Shown here one piece after another: positions 24,271 through 32,646 of a DNA stretch of 34,333 nucleotides. Within the stretch, counting starts at the first letter, position 1. Every line of letters starts with the position of its first letter. A program made the position numbers and the translations under genes. Under the pieces are notes generated by a model. It had not been told where the DNA came from, did no database searches, and worked only from the letters and a program-made list of their open reading frames with translations. The DNA comes from CAYRML01 sp050942825 (lineage in GTDB: Bacteria > Bacillota > Dehalobacteriia > UBA4068), in the NCBI GenBank assembly GCA_050942825.1, contig JBMNOA010000016.1, forward strand, positions 1-34,333. Reading direction: 5' to 3'.

Positions 24271-24873
24271 ATGCAATATTATTTTCCAGAATCTTTGAAT
24301 AATCTTATACAGCAATTGGCTAAATTGCCCGGTATAGGGCCAAAATCAGCCCAGAGACTGGCTTTTCATCTTTTAAATACGGACGAGGAAAAGGCCGTGG
24401 ATTTGGCTAAGTCCATAGTGAATGCCAGGAGAAAAATTGGTGTCTGTTCCCGGTGTGGCAATTTATCCGATGGAGAAATCTGTGCTATATGTAAAGACTC
24501 CTCCCGGGAGAAAAATGTACTTTGTGTGGTAGAGCAAGCTAAGGATATCATTTCTATAGAACGCAGTCATAGTTTTCATGGATATTATCATGTGTTGCAG
24601 GGCGCCATTTCTCCTATGGAAGGAATAGGTCCGGATAAACTGAATATCGACTCTTTATTAGCACGGCTTAATAAGGGTGATATCAAAGAGGTTGTCATGG
24701 CAACTAATCCTAATGTTGAAGGGGAAGCTACAGCTCTTTATTTAGCCAAAAGAATTAAACAGCTTGGCATAACGGTTACCCGCTTGGCTCATGGCGTACC
24801 TGTGGGCGGTGATTTGGAATATGCTGATGAAGCTACTTTAGCTCAGGCGTTTTGTGGACGTAGGGCATTATAA
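24271..24873 (+). CDS. recR: Recombination mediator protein RecR
   Basis: Ring-forming partner of RecO/RecF that loads RecA onto gapped DNA. The 200 residues show the helix-hairpin-helix LPGIGPKSAQRLAFHLL near 18-34, the C4 zinc finger CSRCGNLSDGEICAIC near 57-72, and a Toprim domain starting at LCVVEQAKDI and ending near VVMATNPNVEGEATALYL. The C-terminal HGVPVGGDLEYADEATLAQAF is conserved. AAAGGA precedes the ATG. A strong terminator immediately follows, so bofA is a separate transcript. Confidence 0.97.
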   Translation: MQYYFPESLNNLIQQLAKLPGIGPKSAQRLAFHLLNTDEEKAVDLAKSIVNARRKIGVCSRCGNLSDGEICAICKDSSREKNVLCVVEQAKDIISIERSHSFHGYYHVLQGAISPMEGIGPDKLNIDSLLARLNKGDIKEVVMATNPNVEGEATALYLAKRIKQLGITVTRLAHGVPVGGDLEYADEATLAQAFCGRRAL

Positions 24874-24923
24874 AAATCAATAGAAAACGGACAGATCTTG
24901 CTCTGTCCGTTTTTTATTGATTT
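24873..24923 (+). terminator. Terminator after recR
   Basis: CGGACAGA (24888-24895), 6-base loop, TCTGTCCG (24902-24909) followed by TTTTTT. The stem extends outwards through AAAA/TTTT and AATCAATA/TATTGATT, giving a very long hairpin. Confidence 0.93.
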
Positions 24924-25020
24924 TATGTTTAAAGAAAACGATTTTAAAATATATTTATATTGGTCATTTTGCCTCTTTTGTTTCATATAAATAATAAAAA
25001 TCGAATTTGGAGTGATAGTA

Positions 25021-25299
25021 ATGCTAAGCTTTGATAATGATTTATGGAGAACAGCTCTTATATTTATAGGAGGCATAGGCTTTTTATTTGCTCTTTCATT
25101 TTTACCGCAAGGTTTTTGGCGTTTTGTGGGGAAATTGGTATTGAATTGCGTTTTAGGGCTTTTAGTGATATTTGTTATCAACTTTTTTGGCGCCCCCTCT
25201 GGTTTTGGCCTGCCTTTTAATTGGTTGACTCTGGCAATATCGGGAATATTAGGAATACCTGGAGTGGTTGCTTTGACGGCAGTAGCTTTTTTGGTATAA
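25021..25299 (+). CDS. bofA: BofA family membrane protein
   Basis: A 92-residue hydrophobic protein resembling BofA, which in Bacillus inhibits the SpoIVFB protease that activates sigma-K. Hydrophobic segments lie around residues 9-25, 35-55 and 65-88, and GKLVLNCVLGLLVIFVINFFG and GIPGVVALTAV resemble the family. I choose ATG 25021 because GGAG lies eight bases upstream; GTG 25012 overlaps that site. The position just downstream of recR matches Bacillus recR-yaaL-bofA, with yaaL missing. BofA homologues occur in non-sporulating relatives, so its presence does not prove sporulation. Confidence 0.85.
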   Translation: MLSFDNDLWRTALIFIGGIGFLFALSFLPQGFWRFVGKLVLNCVLGLLVIFVINFFGAPSGFGLPFNWLTLAISGILGIPGVVALTAVAFLV

Positions 25300-25627
25300 A
25301 GATATGTCCCGATAACTATTTGTCGATATTTTAATATTTAATTGATTGTTTAGACAGAATAGTCAAAAATTTATATAATACCTTTTATCTAATATTTTAT
25401 TAGATTAATACAACTTGACATAAAATTTTTTATTGCTTTTTTTTATTTTTAATGTATAATTAAAGTTAAAATATTTTTTATAGGGTGAAAATTTGTATAA
25501 ATATAATCTATATGCGAATTTTTATGCAGAAAAATTGTTGCTTAGCACAAGCTATTTTCGGACAAGTTGAGTTGATTAATATATTCAAGTGAATAATTTT
25601 AAAAATAAGCACTAAGGAGCGATTCTA
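25300..25627 (+). other. Upstream region and leader of the PFOR gene
   Basis: A 328-base AT-rich gap with no gene. After the promoter at 25433-25460 the leader of about 160 bases has a 7-bp hairpin AATTTTT/AAAAATT at 25517-25536 and an inverted repeat TATTCA-AG-TGAATA at 25582-25595, about 20 bases before the ribosome site. A TTGACA at 25415-25420 has no -10 box at proper distance. No bofA terminator is evident. Confidence 0.5.
25433..25460 (+). promoter_or_regulatory. Candidate PFOR promoter
   Basis: TTGCTT (25433-25438), 16-base spacer, perfect TATAAT (25455-25460). The transcript would start near 25467, giving a leader of about 160 bases. Confidence 0.6.
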
Positions 25628-28600
25628 TTGGCCAAAACAATGAAAACTATGGATGGTAACAAAGCGGCAGCTTATGTTTCCTATGCTTTTACCGAAGTAG
25701 CGGCTATTTATCCTATTACCCCCTCTTCTAATATGGCTGAAAATGTTGATGAATGGTCTGCCAATGGCATGAAAAACATTTTTGGACAACCTGTGAAGGT
25801 TGTAGAAATGCAATCGGAGGCCGGGGCTTCCGGTGCTATGCACGGATCTTTGGCAGCAGGTGCTTTGACAACTTCCTATACTGCGTCACAAGGGCTGTTA
25901 TTGATGATCCCCAATATGTATAAAATGGCCGGTGAACTTTTGCCAGGCGTTCTACATGTTTCCGCCAGAGCTTTAGCCACGCATGCTTTAAGTATTTTTG
26001 GCGATCATAGCGATGTTATGGCCTGCAGCCAAACGGGTTTTGCCATGTTGGCCTCGGCCAGCGTGCAAGAGGTTATGGATATCGGGGGTGTGGCACATTT
26101 GGCCGCTATCGAAGCCAGAGTGCCTTTCTTACATTTCTTTGACGGATTCCGTACTTCACATGAGCAACAAAAAATCGAAGTGATCGATTATAAAGATTTG
26201 GAAAAACTGTTGAATAAGGAAGCTTTAAAATCATTCCGGGATAATGCTTTAAATCCCGAACATCCCGTTTTGCGTGGGACTAATCAAAATCCCGATATTT
26301 TCTTCCAAGCCAGGGAAGCCTGCTCCCCCTTCTATGAAGCAGTTCCAGCTATTGTAGCCGACTATTTGGCCAAGATCAGCAAAATCACCGGCAGGGACTA
26401 TCAATTATTCAAATATTATGGCGCACCTGATGCAGATAGAGTTATCGTGGCCATGGGTTCTGTTTGTGAACCTATTCAACAGACTGTAGATTATCTCAAT
26501 TCTCAAGGTGAAAAAGTTGGTTTGATCCAGGTTATCCTTTATCGTCCCTTTGCGAAGGAATATTTTCTTAAATGCTTGCCGAAAACAGTTAAAAGGATTG
26601 CTGTTTTGGATAGAGTTAAAACACCGGGCGCACCCGGAGAACCGCTTTATCTCGATGTAGTAAGCTCCTTCTATGAACAGCAGCATCAACCGAAGATCAT
26701 TGGCGGCCGTTATGGTTTGGGCAGCAAAGATACCATACCTGAAGATATCATTGCTGTTTATCATAATTTGGCTGCCGATCAGCCTAAAGAAGGCTTTACT
26801 ATCGGCATTGTTGATGATGTTTGCCATACTTCTTTAGCAAGGGGTGAAAGTGTAGACCTATTACCGGAAGGTACTATTCAATGTAAATTCTGGGGCTTGG
26901 GTTCTGATGGCACCGTAGGTGCTAATAAGCAGGCTGTTGATATTATCGGTCAATATACCGATATGTATGCTCAGGCTTATTTCGCTTATGACTCCAAAAA
27001 ATCCGGCGGCTTGACAGTTTCTCACTTGCGTTTTGGCGAAAAAGAAATCAAGGCTCCTTATTTAATCAACAAAGCGGATTTTATTTCTTGCTCTAATCAA
27101 GCTTATGTTGATAAATATGATCTTTTGGCCGGGCTGAAAAAAGGCGGTACCTTTCTTTTGAACTGTGTATGGGATAAACATCAATTGGATGCCAAGCTAC
27201 CTGCGGCCATGCGACGTTATTTGGCAGAAAATGATATTAATTTCTATATCATTAATGCTGTGGAGATAGCTAAGGAATTAGGCCTCGGCAACAGAACCAA
27301 CATGGTTATGCAATCGGCTTTCTTCAAACTTTCTGCAGTTATTCCAATAGATACGGCAGTTAAAGCCTTAAATAAATCTATTGAAGATACTTATGGCAGA
27401 AAAGGGCCAAAAATAGTTGATATGAATCGACAAGCTGTTCAAGCAGGCTTAGAAAAACTTGTTAAAGTTGATATCCCTCAAGAATGGCTTGCTGCTAAAG
27501 ATGGACAAGAAAAAGCTAACACTGACGATAAATTTATCGATGAAATCCTTCTGCCGATGAATGAAGCTAAAGGTGATGATCTGCCTGTCAGTGCTTTTGC
27601 CGGTATTGAGGACGGTACCTTTCCTCTTTCCGGTAGCTGTCTGGAAAAACGTGGTGTAGCTTCCTTTGTGCCGGAATGGATACCGGAAAATTGTATCCAA
27701 TGTAATCAATGTTCTTTTGTTTGTCCACATGCTACAGTGCGTCCGTTCCTGATTACAGAAGAAGAAGCAGCTGCCGCTCCTAAAGATATGACTACTTTAA
27801 AAGCTATTGGTAAGGATTATAGTGATTATAAATTCCGTATCCAGGTAAGTCCTTTAGATTGTCAGGGTTGCGGAGTTTGTGTAGTGGCTTGTCCCGCTAA
27901 ACAAAAAGCACTGACCATGAAACCGATTGAAGAGCAAACAGCCTTGCAAGCTGACAACTGGGATTACCTCGTTGGTCTGCCTAATCGCGGCGATGCTATT
28001 AATCCTAATAATGTAAAAAACAGCCAATTCAAGACACCTTTGCTGGAATTTTCTGGTTCTTGTGCCGGTTGTGCCGAAACAGCTTATGCCAGATTGATTA
28101 CTCAACTATATGGTGACAGGATGATGATCGCTAATGCTACAGGTTGTTCTTCTATTTGGGGCGGCGCTGTACCGGCTATTCCTTTTACTACTAATAGCAA
28201 GGGTCATGGTCCGGCTTGGGCTAATAGTTTGTTCGAGGATAATGCTGAATATGGTTATGGAATGTATTTAGGTGCCAATGCTTTACGTCAAAGGTTAGCT
28301 TCCTTGATGGAACAATCTATTGCTGCCGGTTGTCCTGCTGATTTAGCTGCAGCTTACAGAAAATGGCTGGACGCTTTTGATGATGGTGAAGGCAGCAAAG
28401 TAGCTACTGAAGAATTGTTACCACTTTTAGAAAAATCCTCTGATCCGCTTGCCAAAGCTATCTATGAAAGAAAAGACCAGTTGGTCAAAAAATCCTTCTG
28501 GGCCTTCGGTGGAGATGGTTGGGCTTACGATATTGGTTTTGGCGGTCTGGATCATGTTTTAGCCAGTGGTGAGGATATCAATATCTTTGTCTTTGATACG

Positions 28601-29137
28601 GAGGTCTATTCTAATACCGGTGGACAAAGCTCAAAAGCAACTCCTACAGCTGCAGTGGCCAAATTTGCTGCCAGTGGTAAGAAAATCAAGAAAAAAGATT
28701 TGGGCATGATGGCTATGTCTTACGGCTATGTTTATGTAGCACAAATTGCTATGGGTGCTGATATGAACCAAGCCCTGAAAGCTATCAAAGAAGCCGAAAG
28801 TTATAAAGGGCCCTCTTTGATTATTGCTTATTGTACTTGTGTAAACCATGGCATCAAAGGCGGCATGAGTAATTCTATGACACAAATGAAAGAAGCTGTT
28901 GGGGCGGGTTACTGGCATCTCTATCGCTTCAATCCCGAGTTGGCAGACCAAGGCAAAAACCCCTTCATCCTTGATTCCAAAGCGCCCGCCAAATCCTTCC
29001 GAGATTTTATTGCTTCTGAAGTCCGCTATTCTTCCTTGGCCAGGCAATTCCCGGAAATTGCCGAAGATCTTTTTACTAAAACTGAAGAAGATGCAAAGAA
29101 AAGATATAAATCTTATAAAAATTTGCTTTCTGAATAA
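25628..29137 (+). CDS. nifJ: Pyruvate:ferredoxin (flavodoxin) oxidoreductase, single chain
   Basis: Cytosolic enzyme converting pyruvate and CoA to acetyl-CoA, CO2 and reduced ferredoxin. At 1169 residues it has the usual single-chain length. Domains in order: pyrimidine-binding domain with AIYPITPSSNMAE, a central CoA/transketolase-like part, the two-cluster ferredoxin domain with CIQCNQCSFVCP (about 693) and CQGCGVCVVACP (about 748), then CAGCAETAY with a later single Cys in TGCSSIW for the proximal cluster, and the thiamine-diphosphate motif GGDGWAYDIGFGGLDH ... NTGGQ near 960-1000. TTG 25628 is the start: AAGGAG lies eight bases upstream and the protein begins MAKTMKTMDGN as in relatives; the first ATG is too far. 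Reduced ferredoxin made here is a natural substrate for the Hnd hydrogenase. Confidence 0.97.
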   Translation: MAKTMKTMDGNKAAAYVSYAFTEVAAIYPITPSSNMAENVDEWSANGMKNIFGQPVKVVEMQSEAGASGAMHGSLAAGALTTSYTASQGLLLMIPNMYKMAGELLPGVLHVSARALATHALSIFGDHSDVMACSQTGFAMLASASVQEVMDIGGVAHLAAIEARVPFLHFFDGFRTSHEQQKIEVIDYKDLEKLLNKEALKSFRDNALNPEHPVLRGTNQNPDIFFQAREACSPFYEAVPAIVADYLAKISKITGRDYQLFKYYGAPDADRVIVAMGSVCEPIQQTVDYLNSQGEKVGLIQVILYRPFAKEYFLKCLPKTVKRIAVLDRVKTPGAPGEPLYLDVVSSFYEQQHQPKIIGGRYGLGSKDTIPEDIIAVYHNLAADQPKEGFTIGIVDDVCHTSLARGESVDLLPEGTIQCKFWGLGSDGTVGANKQAVDIIGQYTDMYAQAYFAYDSKKSGGLTVSHLRFGEKEIKAPYLINKADFISCSNQAYVDKYDLLAGLKKGGTFLLNCVWDKHQLDAKLPAAMRRYLAENDINFYIINAVEIAKELGLGNRTNMVMQSAFFKLSAVIPIDTAVKALNKSIEDTYGRKGPKIVDMNRQAVQAGLEKLVKVDIPQEWLAAKDGQEKANTDDKFIDEILLPMNEAKGDDLPVSAFAGIEDGTFPLSGSCLEKRGVASFVPEWIPENCIQCNQCSFVCPHATVRPFLITEEEAAAAPKDMTTLKAIGKDYSDYKFRIQVSPLDCQGCGVCVVACPAKQKALTMKPIEEQTALQADNWDYLVGLPNRGDAINPNNVKNSQFKTPLLEFSGSCAGCAETAYARLITQLYGDRMMIANATGCSSIWGGAVPAIPFTTNSKGHGPAWANSLFEDNAEYGYGMYLGANALRQRLASLMEQSIAAGCPADLAAAYRKWLDAFDDGEGSKVATEELLPLLEKSSDPLAKAIYERKDQLVKKSFWAFGGDGWAYDIGFGGLDHVLASGEDINIFVFDTEVYSNTGGQSSKATPTAAVAKFAASGKKIKKKDLGMMAMSYGYVYVAQIAMGADMNQALKAIKEAESYKGPSLIIAYCTCVNHGIKGGMSNSMTQMKEAVGAGYWHLYRFNPELADQGKNPFILDSKAPAKSFRDFIASEVRYSSLARQFPEIAEDLFTKTEEDAKKRYKSYKNLLSE

Positions 29138-29150
29138 AATAGGCAATTTT

Positions 29151-29181
29151 AAAGCGCTAAGGCAACCTTAGCGCTTTTTTT
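29151..29181 (+). terminator. Terminator after the PFOR gene
   Basis: AAAGCGCTAAGG (29151-29162), CAA loop, CCTTAGCGCTTT (29166-29177), then TTTTT. Perfect 12-bp stem. Confidence 0.95.
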
Positions 29182-29200
29182 GTGTATTATTGTGATTTAT

Positions 29201-29230
29201 TTGCCAAAATAATATGGAAAAGTATATAAT
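29201..29230 (+). promoter_or_regulatory. Candidate coaX-dus promoter
   Basis: TTGCCA (29201-29206), 18-base spacer, TATAAT (29225-29230), about 25 bases before the start codon's ribosome site. Confidence 0.6.
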
Positions 29231-29262
29231 AAAAATCCAAGGTAATAAGGAGGCGGATTAAG

Positions 29263-30033
29263 ATGCTATTAGCAATAGACTGTGGTAATACTCACATTGT
29301 AGCGGGTGTTTATAAAGGAGATAAATTAATGCGTCATTGGCGCTTAAACAGTGACAGCAAAAAAACTGAAGATGAGTATATGATTCTCTTATCTACCTTA
29401 TTAGAAATTGAAGGGTGGGGTATCAGTGATATCGATGCTGTGGCCATAGCTTCTGTAGTTCCTGCTATCACCAGACTTTTTCAATCTTTGACCCGCGAAT
29501 ATTTTAATATTGAAGCTTTTGTGGTAGACAGCACGACAGATACGGGTATGCCTGTTTTGCTTGATAACCCGTTGGAAGTCGGTGCCGACCGTATCATTAA
29601 TGCCGTGGCAGCTTATAAAAACTATGGCGGGCCTTTGATAGTAGTTGATTTTGGTACAGCTACTACTTTTGATTGCATTTCCTCAGCCGGTGAATATCTG
29701 GGTGGAGCAATTATTCCTGGTATGGAGATTTCTCTGGAGGCTCTCTTTGCTAAGGCGGCTCTTTTATCTAAGGTACCGATGATGCCGCCGAAAAATATTA
29801 TTGGTAGGAGCACTGCCGAAAGTTTGCAGGTCGGCATGTATTGGGGTTTTGCAAGCCAGGTTGATGGTATTGTAAATCATCTTAAAAAGGGACTGGGTGC
29901 TACTGCCAAGGTGATTGCTACCGGCGGTTTAGCGCGCATAATCTATGATTTTAGTCACAGTATCGAAGTCTGTGATCCTTTCTTGACACTGGAAGGATTG
30001 AAAATGGTTTATCAAAAATCTAACAAGGGGTAA
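29263..30033 (+). CDS. coaX: Type III pantothenate kinase
   Basis: First step of coenzyme A synthesis: ATP-dependent phosphorylation of pantothenate. The 256-residue ASKHA-fold protein shows the phosphate motif DCGNTHIVAGVY at the N-terminus, the pantothenate/dimer motif GADRIINAVAAY near 107, and VVDFGTATTFDCIS near 128. A later ATGGLARII segment completes the ATP site. AAGGAGG is found before ATG. It is 5 bases from the dus gene, so the two are co-transcribed. Confidence 0.97.
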   Translation: MLLAIDCGNTHIVAGVYKGDKLMRHWRLNSDSKKTEDEYMILLSTLLEIEGWGISDIDAVAIASVVPAITRLFQSLTREYFNIEAFVVDSTTDTGMPVLLDNPLEVGADRIINAVAAYKNYGGPLIVVDFGTATTFDCISSAGEYLGGAIIPGMEISLEALFAKAALLSKVPMMPPKNIIGRSTAESLQVGMYWGFASQVDGIVNHLKKGLGATAKVIATGGLARIIYDFSHSIEVCDPFLTLEGLKMVYQKSNKG

Positions 30034-30038
30034 CAGTA

Positions 30039-31067
30039 TTGCTTATAATAGGTTCTTTACAAGTGAAAAATCCTGTTATCACAGCACCAATGGCCGGTAT
30101 TTCTACCAGAGTTTACAGAGATATTTTACGTGATTACGGTGCTGGTTTAGTATGGGGCGAAATGATCAGTGCGCAGGCTTTGGTTTATAATAACCGCCGT
30201 ACTTTTGAATTGTTGGGTTTGGAAGGAGAGGCTTCTCCCAGTGCAGTGCAATTGTCCGGCTCCAAGCCGGAGGTTTTAGCAGAAGCTGCGCGCATAGTTG
30301 AGGAAAAGGGTGCCGATATCATAGATATCAACATGGGTTGTCCCGCTCCTAAAGTGGTGAGAAACGGTGAGGGTGCCAGCTTATTGCTTGATTTACCTTT
30401 GGCAGGCCGTATTATGCGTGCGGTATGTGACGCGGTTACCGTACCTGTTACGGCTAAGATCCGTCTGGGTTGGTCAGCGGAGCAAATCAATTGCCTTTCA
30501 GCTGCGCAAATTTTGCAAGATGCTGGGGCAGGTGCTATTACTGTACATGGACGTACCAGGGATCAATTTTATCATGGTCAATCTGATTGGTCATATATTG
30601 CTGCTGTGAAAAAGCTTGTTTCTATACCTGTTATTGGTAATGGAGATGTTTTTTCTGTTTATGATGCGCAAAATATGCTTGAGCAGACGGGTTGCGATGC
30701 CGTAATGATCGCCAGAGGGATGGTTGGAAACCCCTGGTTAGTACGTGATTGTGCAGCGGTTCTTCAAGGACAGGCTTTGCCATCGCCTCCCAGCCGAAGA
30801 GAGGTCTTACAGCAAGCATTGGCCCATCTGCGCGCTCAGATAGAGAGGGATGTTCTGTTGTGCCATCGAGAGACAGAGGATACGTCTAAAGCCCTTGAGG
30901 AGGGAGAATTAGCGGCTGTAAGATCTATGCGTGGTCATCTGGCCTGGTATATAAAGGGGCTACCCAATGCTGCGGCCATACGCTGCCGCATCAATCAATC
31001 TCTAAAAGAGGAGCAAATAAATGAATTATTTTGCTCCTGGTTGCTGCAAATGGGTGTAAATCCATAA
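30039..31067 (+). CDS. dusB: tRNA-dihydrouridine synthase (DusB-like)
   Basis: FMN-dependent enzyme that reduces uridine to dihydrouridine in tRNA. The 342 residues show PMAGISTRVYR, the catalytic-cysteine loop NMGCPAPKVVRNGEG near 94-108, the flavin-barrel motifs KIRLGW, HGRTRDQFYHG and IGNGDVFS, and MIARGMVGNPW. The C-terminal helical tRNA-binding domain is complete. It starts with TTG 30039, supported by AAGGGG eight bases upstream and the family-like start LQVKNPVITAPMAG. The coaX stop is 5 bases before. The last 73 bases are overlapped by a convergent gene on the other strand. The subfamily B assignment is by resemblance to Firmicute relatives. Confidence 0.94.
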   Translation: MLIIGSLQVKNPVITAPMAGISTRVYRDILRDYGAGLVWGEMISAQALVYNNRRTFELLGLEGEASPSAVQLSGSKPEVLAEAARIVEEKGADIIDINMGCPAPKVVRNGEGASLLLDLPLAGRIMRAVCDAVTVPVTAKIRLGWSAEQINCLSAAQILQDAGAGAITVHGRTRDQFYHGQSDWSYIAAVKKLVSIPVIGNGDVFSVYDAQNMLEQTGCDAVMIARGMVGNPWLVRDCAAVLQGQALPSPPSRREVLQQALAHLRAQIERDVLLCHRETEDTSKALEEGELAAVRSMRGHLAWYIKGLPNAAAIRCRINQSLKEEQINELFCSWLLQMGVNP

Positions 31068-31828
31068 TAATTACTGCGCCTGGCTAGTTGATTAAGTTTT
31101 TCCAAAATATCGGATCTATACCAATTTCTGAATTCTTTTTCGCCCAGAGAAGTGAGCAATATGCCTTCTGCCCAATGTAAAGGAATTATTTCTCCCGTTT
31201 CTGTAAATGCGGCATTGGGCCAATTTTGCCAGATGGTGATATTAGGGACTAAGAATTCTTCTTTTTGAGGTGGTAATATAAGAATATCTGTCGCGGGCAT
31301 AAATTGACTATCGCGACAGATCAGGCCACATTCGCGATAAATTATTTGCGCAAGTTCCTTCCTTTGTTGGCTATCTTGGCCGAAAAGATGCAGATAACGA
31401 ACTTCCTGTGCCAAATAACGAGCTATAGCGGAGCTTTTGTTGCCTCTTAACTCTATGGCAATCTTTTTTTCTCTCCAATGGGTATCTTCCTGATCCAGTA
31501 ATTGTTTTAATTGAGATATTGCCCAGATGCTTCCATCATAAAGCGGTAATGGGCTGTGTTTAAACAGGATCCTATATTGCTGTTCTATTGCACAAAGAGA
31601 ACAGCCGTTTTTTTGTGCTAGGGCAAGAGATGAGATAAGGATTTTCCTTTGCTTTTTATTGTTTTTACTTATGGGACAATATATAGGTAGTATTTTTGTT
31701 TTTGTATTAGTGGATAAATGCCAATATATAGCTTTGCCCGCTTTTGGAGATTTGTTTTTCCAAGGAAGTATAAAGGAAAGATCTCTCTTTAATAGCTTGG
31801 GGTTGTGGCAGATAAAAGCACATTCCAT
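30995..31828 (-). CDS. Unrecognised 277-residue protein, possibly Rossmann-like
   Basis: I do not recognise this protein. It has no signal peptide or membrane segment. The N-terminal third is basic and begins MECAFICHNPKLLKRDLSF. The middle reads KIAIELRGNKSSAIARYLAQEVRYLHLFGQD, which could be a degenerate dinucleotide-binding turn with a loose resemblance to amino-acid or shikimate dehydrogenases, followed by ATDILILPP. The C-terminal part has HWAEGILLTSLGEKEFRNWYR. AGGAGA lies ahead of ATG 31828, and codon choice resembles neighbours, so I think it is real. Its last 73 bases are antisense to the dus gene. It is a single-gene unit between dus and the divergent greA. Confidence 0.65.
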   Translation of the reverse strand: MECAFICHNPKLLKRDLSFILPWKNKSPKAGKAIYWHLSTNTKTKILPIYCPISKNNKKQRKILISSLALAQKNGCSLCAIEQQYRILFKHSPLPLYDGSIWAISQLKQLLDQEDTHWREKKIAIELRGNKSSAIARYLAQEVRYLHLFGQDSQQRKELAQIIYRECGLICRDSQFMPATDILILPPQKEEFLVPNITIWQNWPNAAFTETGEIIPLHWAEGILLTSLGEKEFRNWYRSDILEKLNQLARRSNYYGFTPICSNQEQNNSFICSSFRD

Positions 31829-31963
31829 AGTTCTTCTCCTAAAAGGGGTTCGACTTTATTATATGAGGGGCGACACTTTTCTTATGCTTTTCATCCAAAG
31901 AAAATATTTATCTTCAATTTTAAAATAAAATATCAGTTATATAATATTGAAAAGAAATAATAC

Positions 31964-31992
31964 TTGACAAAAGTAGACTTAAAGAATATAAT
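31964..31992 (+). promoter_or_regulatory. Consensus promoter of greA-lysS
   Basis: Perfect TTGACA (31964-31969), 17-base spacer, perfect TATAAT (31987-31992). The transcript would start near 31999, about 140 bases before greA. The rest of the 313-base gap toward the divergent gene (31829-31960) holds a TATAAT on the minus strand at 31863-31858 without a good -35 box. Confidence 0.9.
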
Positions 31993-32011
31993 CTCCATAA
32001 ATAGTAAGAGC

Positions 32012-32074
32012 CCGAAAAATATTATTTAGGATGAGCGCAAGCACTTCTTGAGAGGTGCTTGTTAATGATTTCGG
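32012..32074 (+). promoter_or_regulatory. Candidate structured leader RNA of greA-lysS
   Basis: An outer 6-bp helix CCGAAA (32012-32017) with TTTCGG (32069-32074) encloses a 9-bp hairpin CAAGCACTT (32038-32046) with AGGTGCTTG (32053-32061) and a CTTGAG loop, one G-U pair. It begins about 13 bases after the predicted start of transcription. No U-run follows, so it is not an intrinsic terminator. I do not match it to a known riboswitch. E. coli greA also has a regulatory leader RNA (GraL), but no sequence relation is implied. Confidence 0.45.
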
Positions 32075-32141
32075 CAACATATTTGTTTAAGTTTAATCAT
32101 AAATATTAAGCAAATAATAAGCAATAATGGGAGGGCCCAAA

Positions 32142-32618
32142 ATGACAAAAAATGAAGTATTGATGACTATAACAGGTTTAAAAAAAATGGAGGAAGAACT
32201 GGAATATCTTAAGACTGTGCGTCGTAAAGAAGTTGCCTCCAGAATTAAGCAGGCTATAGAATTCGGTGATATTAGTGAGAATTCCGAATACGAAGATGCT
32301 AAAAATGAACAAGCCTTTATTGAAGGCAGCATTTTAGATTTGGAACAGAAATTGCGTAATGCCAGCATTATTGATGCTAATGAGGTTGATGTCAATGTTG
32401 TTTCTGTTGGTTCAACAGTTAGATTAAAAAATCATACTAAAGGCATAGAGGTTGAATATACTATCGTGGGTTCTGTGGAGTCCGACCCTACTAAAAATAA
32501 AATTTCTAATGAAAGTCCGGTAGGTAAAGCCCTGATTGGAAATCCTGTAGGTAGCAAAATCAATATCATGGTACCTTCCGGATCTGTTGAAATGGAAATA
32601 TTAGAAATCAGAAAATAA
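32142..32618 (+). CDS. greA: Transcription elongation factor GreA
   Basis: Rescues backtracked RNA polymerase by stimulating transcript cleavage through the secondary channel. The 158 residues form an N-terminal coiled coil and a C-terminal FKBP-like domain. The acidic tip motif is intact: FGDISENSEYEDAKNEQAFIEG. The C-terminal end SPVGKALIGNPVGSKINIMVPSG is typical. I choose ATG 32142 because GGGAGG lies seven bases upstream; an in-frame ATG at 32127 overlaps that site. It is 28 bases ahead of lysS, the usual Firmicute pairing. Confidence 0.96.
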   Translation: MTKNEVLMTITGLKKMEEELEYLKTVRRKEVASRIKQAIEFGDISENSEYEDAKNEQAFIEGSILDLEQKLRNASIIDANEVDVNVVSVGSTVRLKNHTKGIEVEYTIVGSVESDPTKNKISNESPVGKALIGNPVGSKINIMVPSGSVEMEILEIRK

Positions 32619-32646
32619 GATATGTTGTTTTTAGGAGGTTTTATAA

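Noticed and set aside
25415..25460. TTGACA at 25415 as the -35 of the PFOR promoter
   Set aside because: Its distance to the TATAAT at 25455 is 34 bases, far too long; TTGCTT at 25433 has proper spacing.
32619..32646. T-box leader for lysS
   Set aside because: Only 28 bases separate greA and lysS, and no AGGGTGG-type sequence is found in the greA leader.
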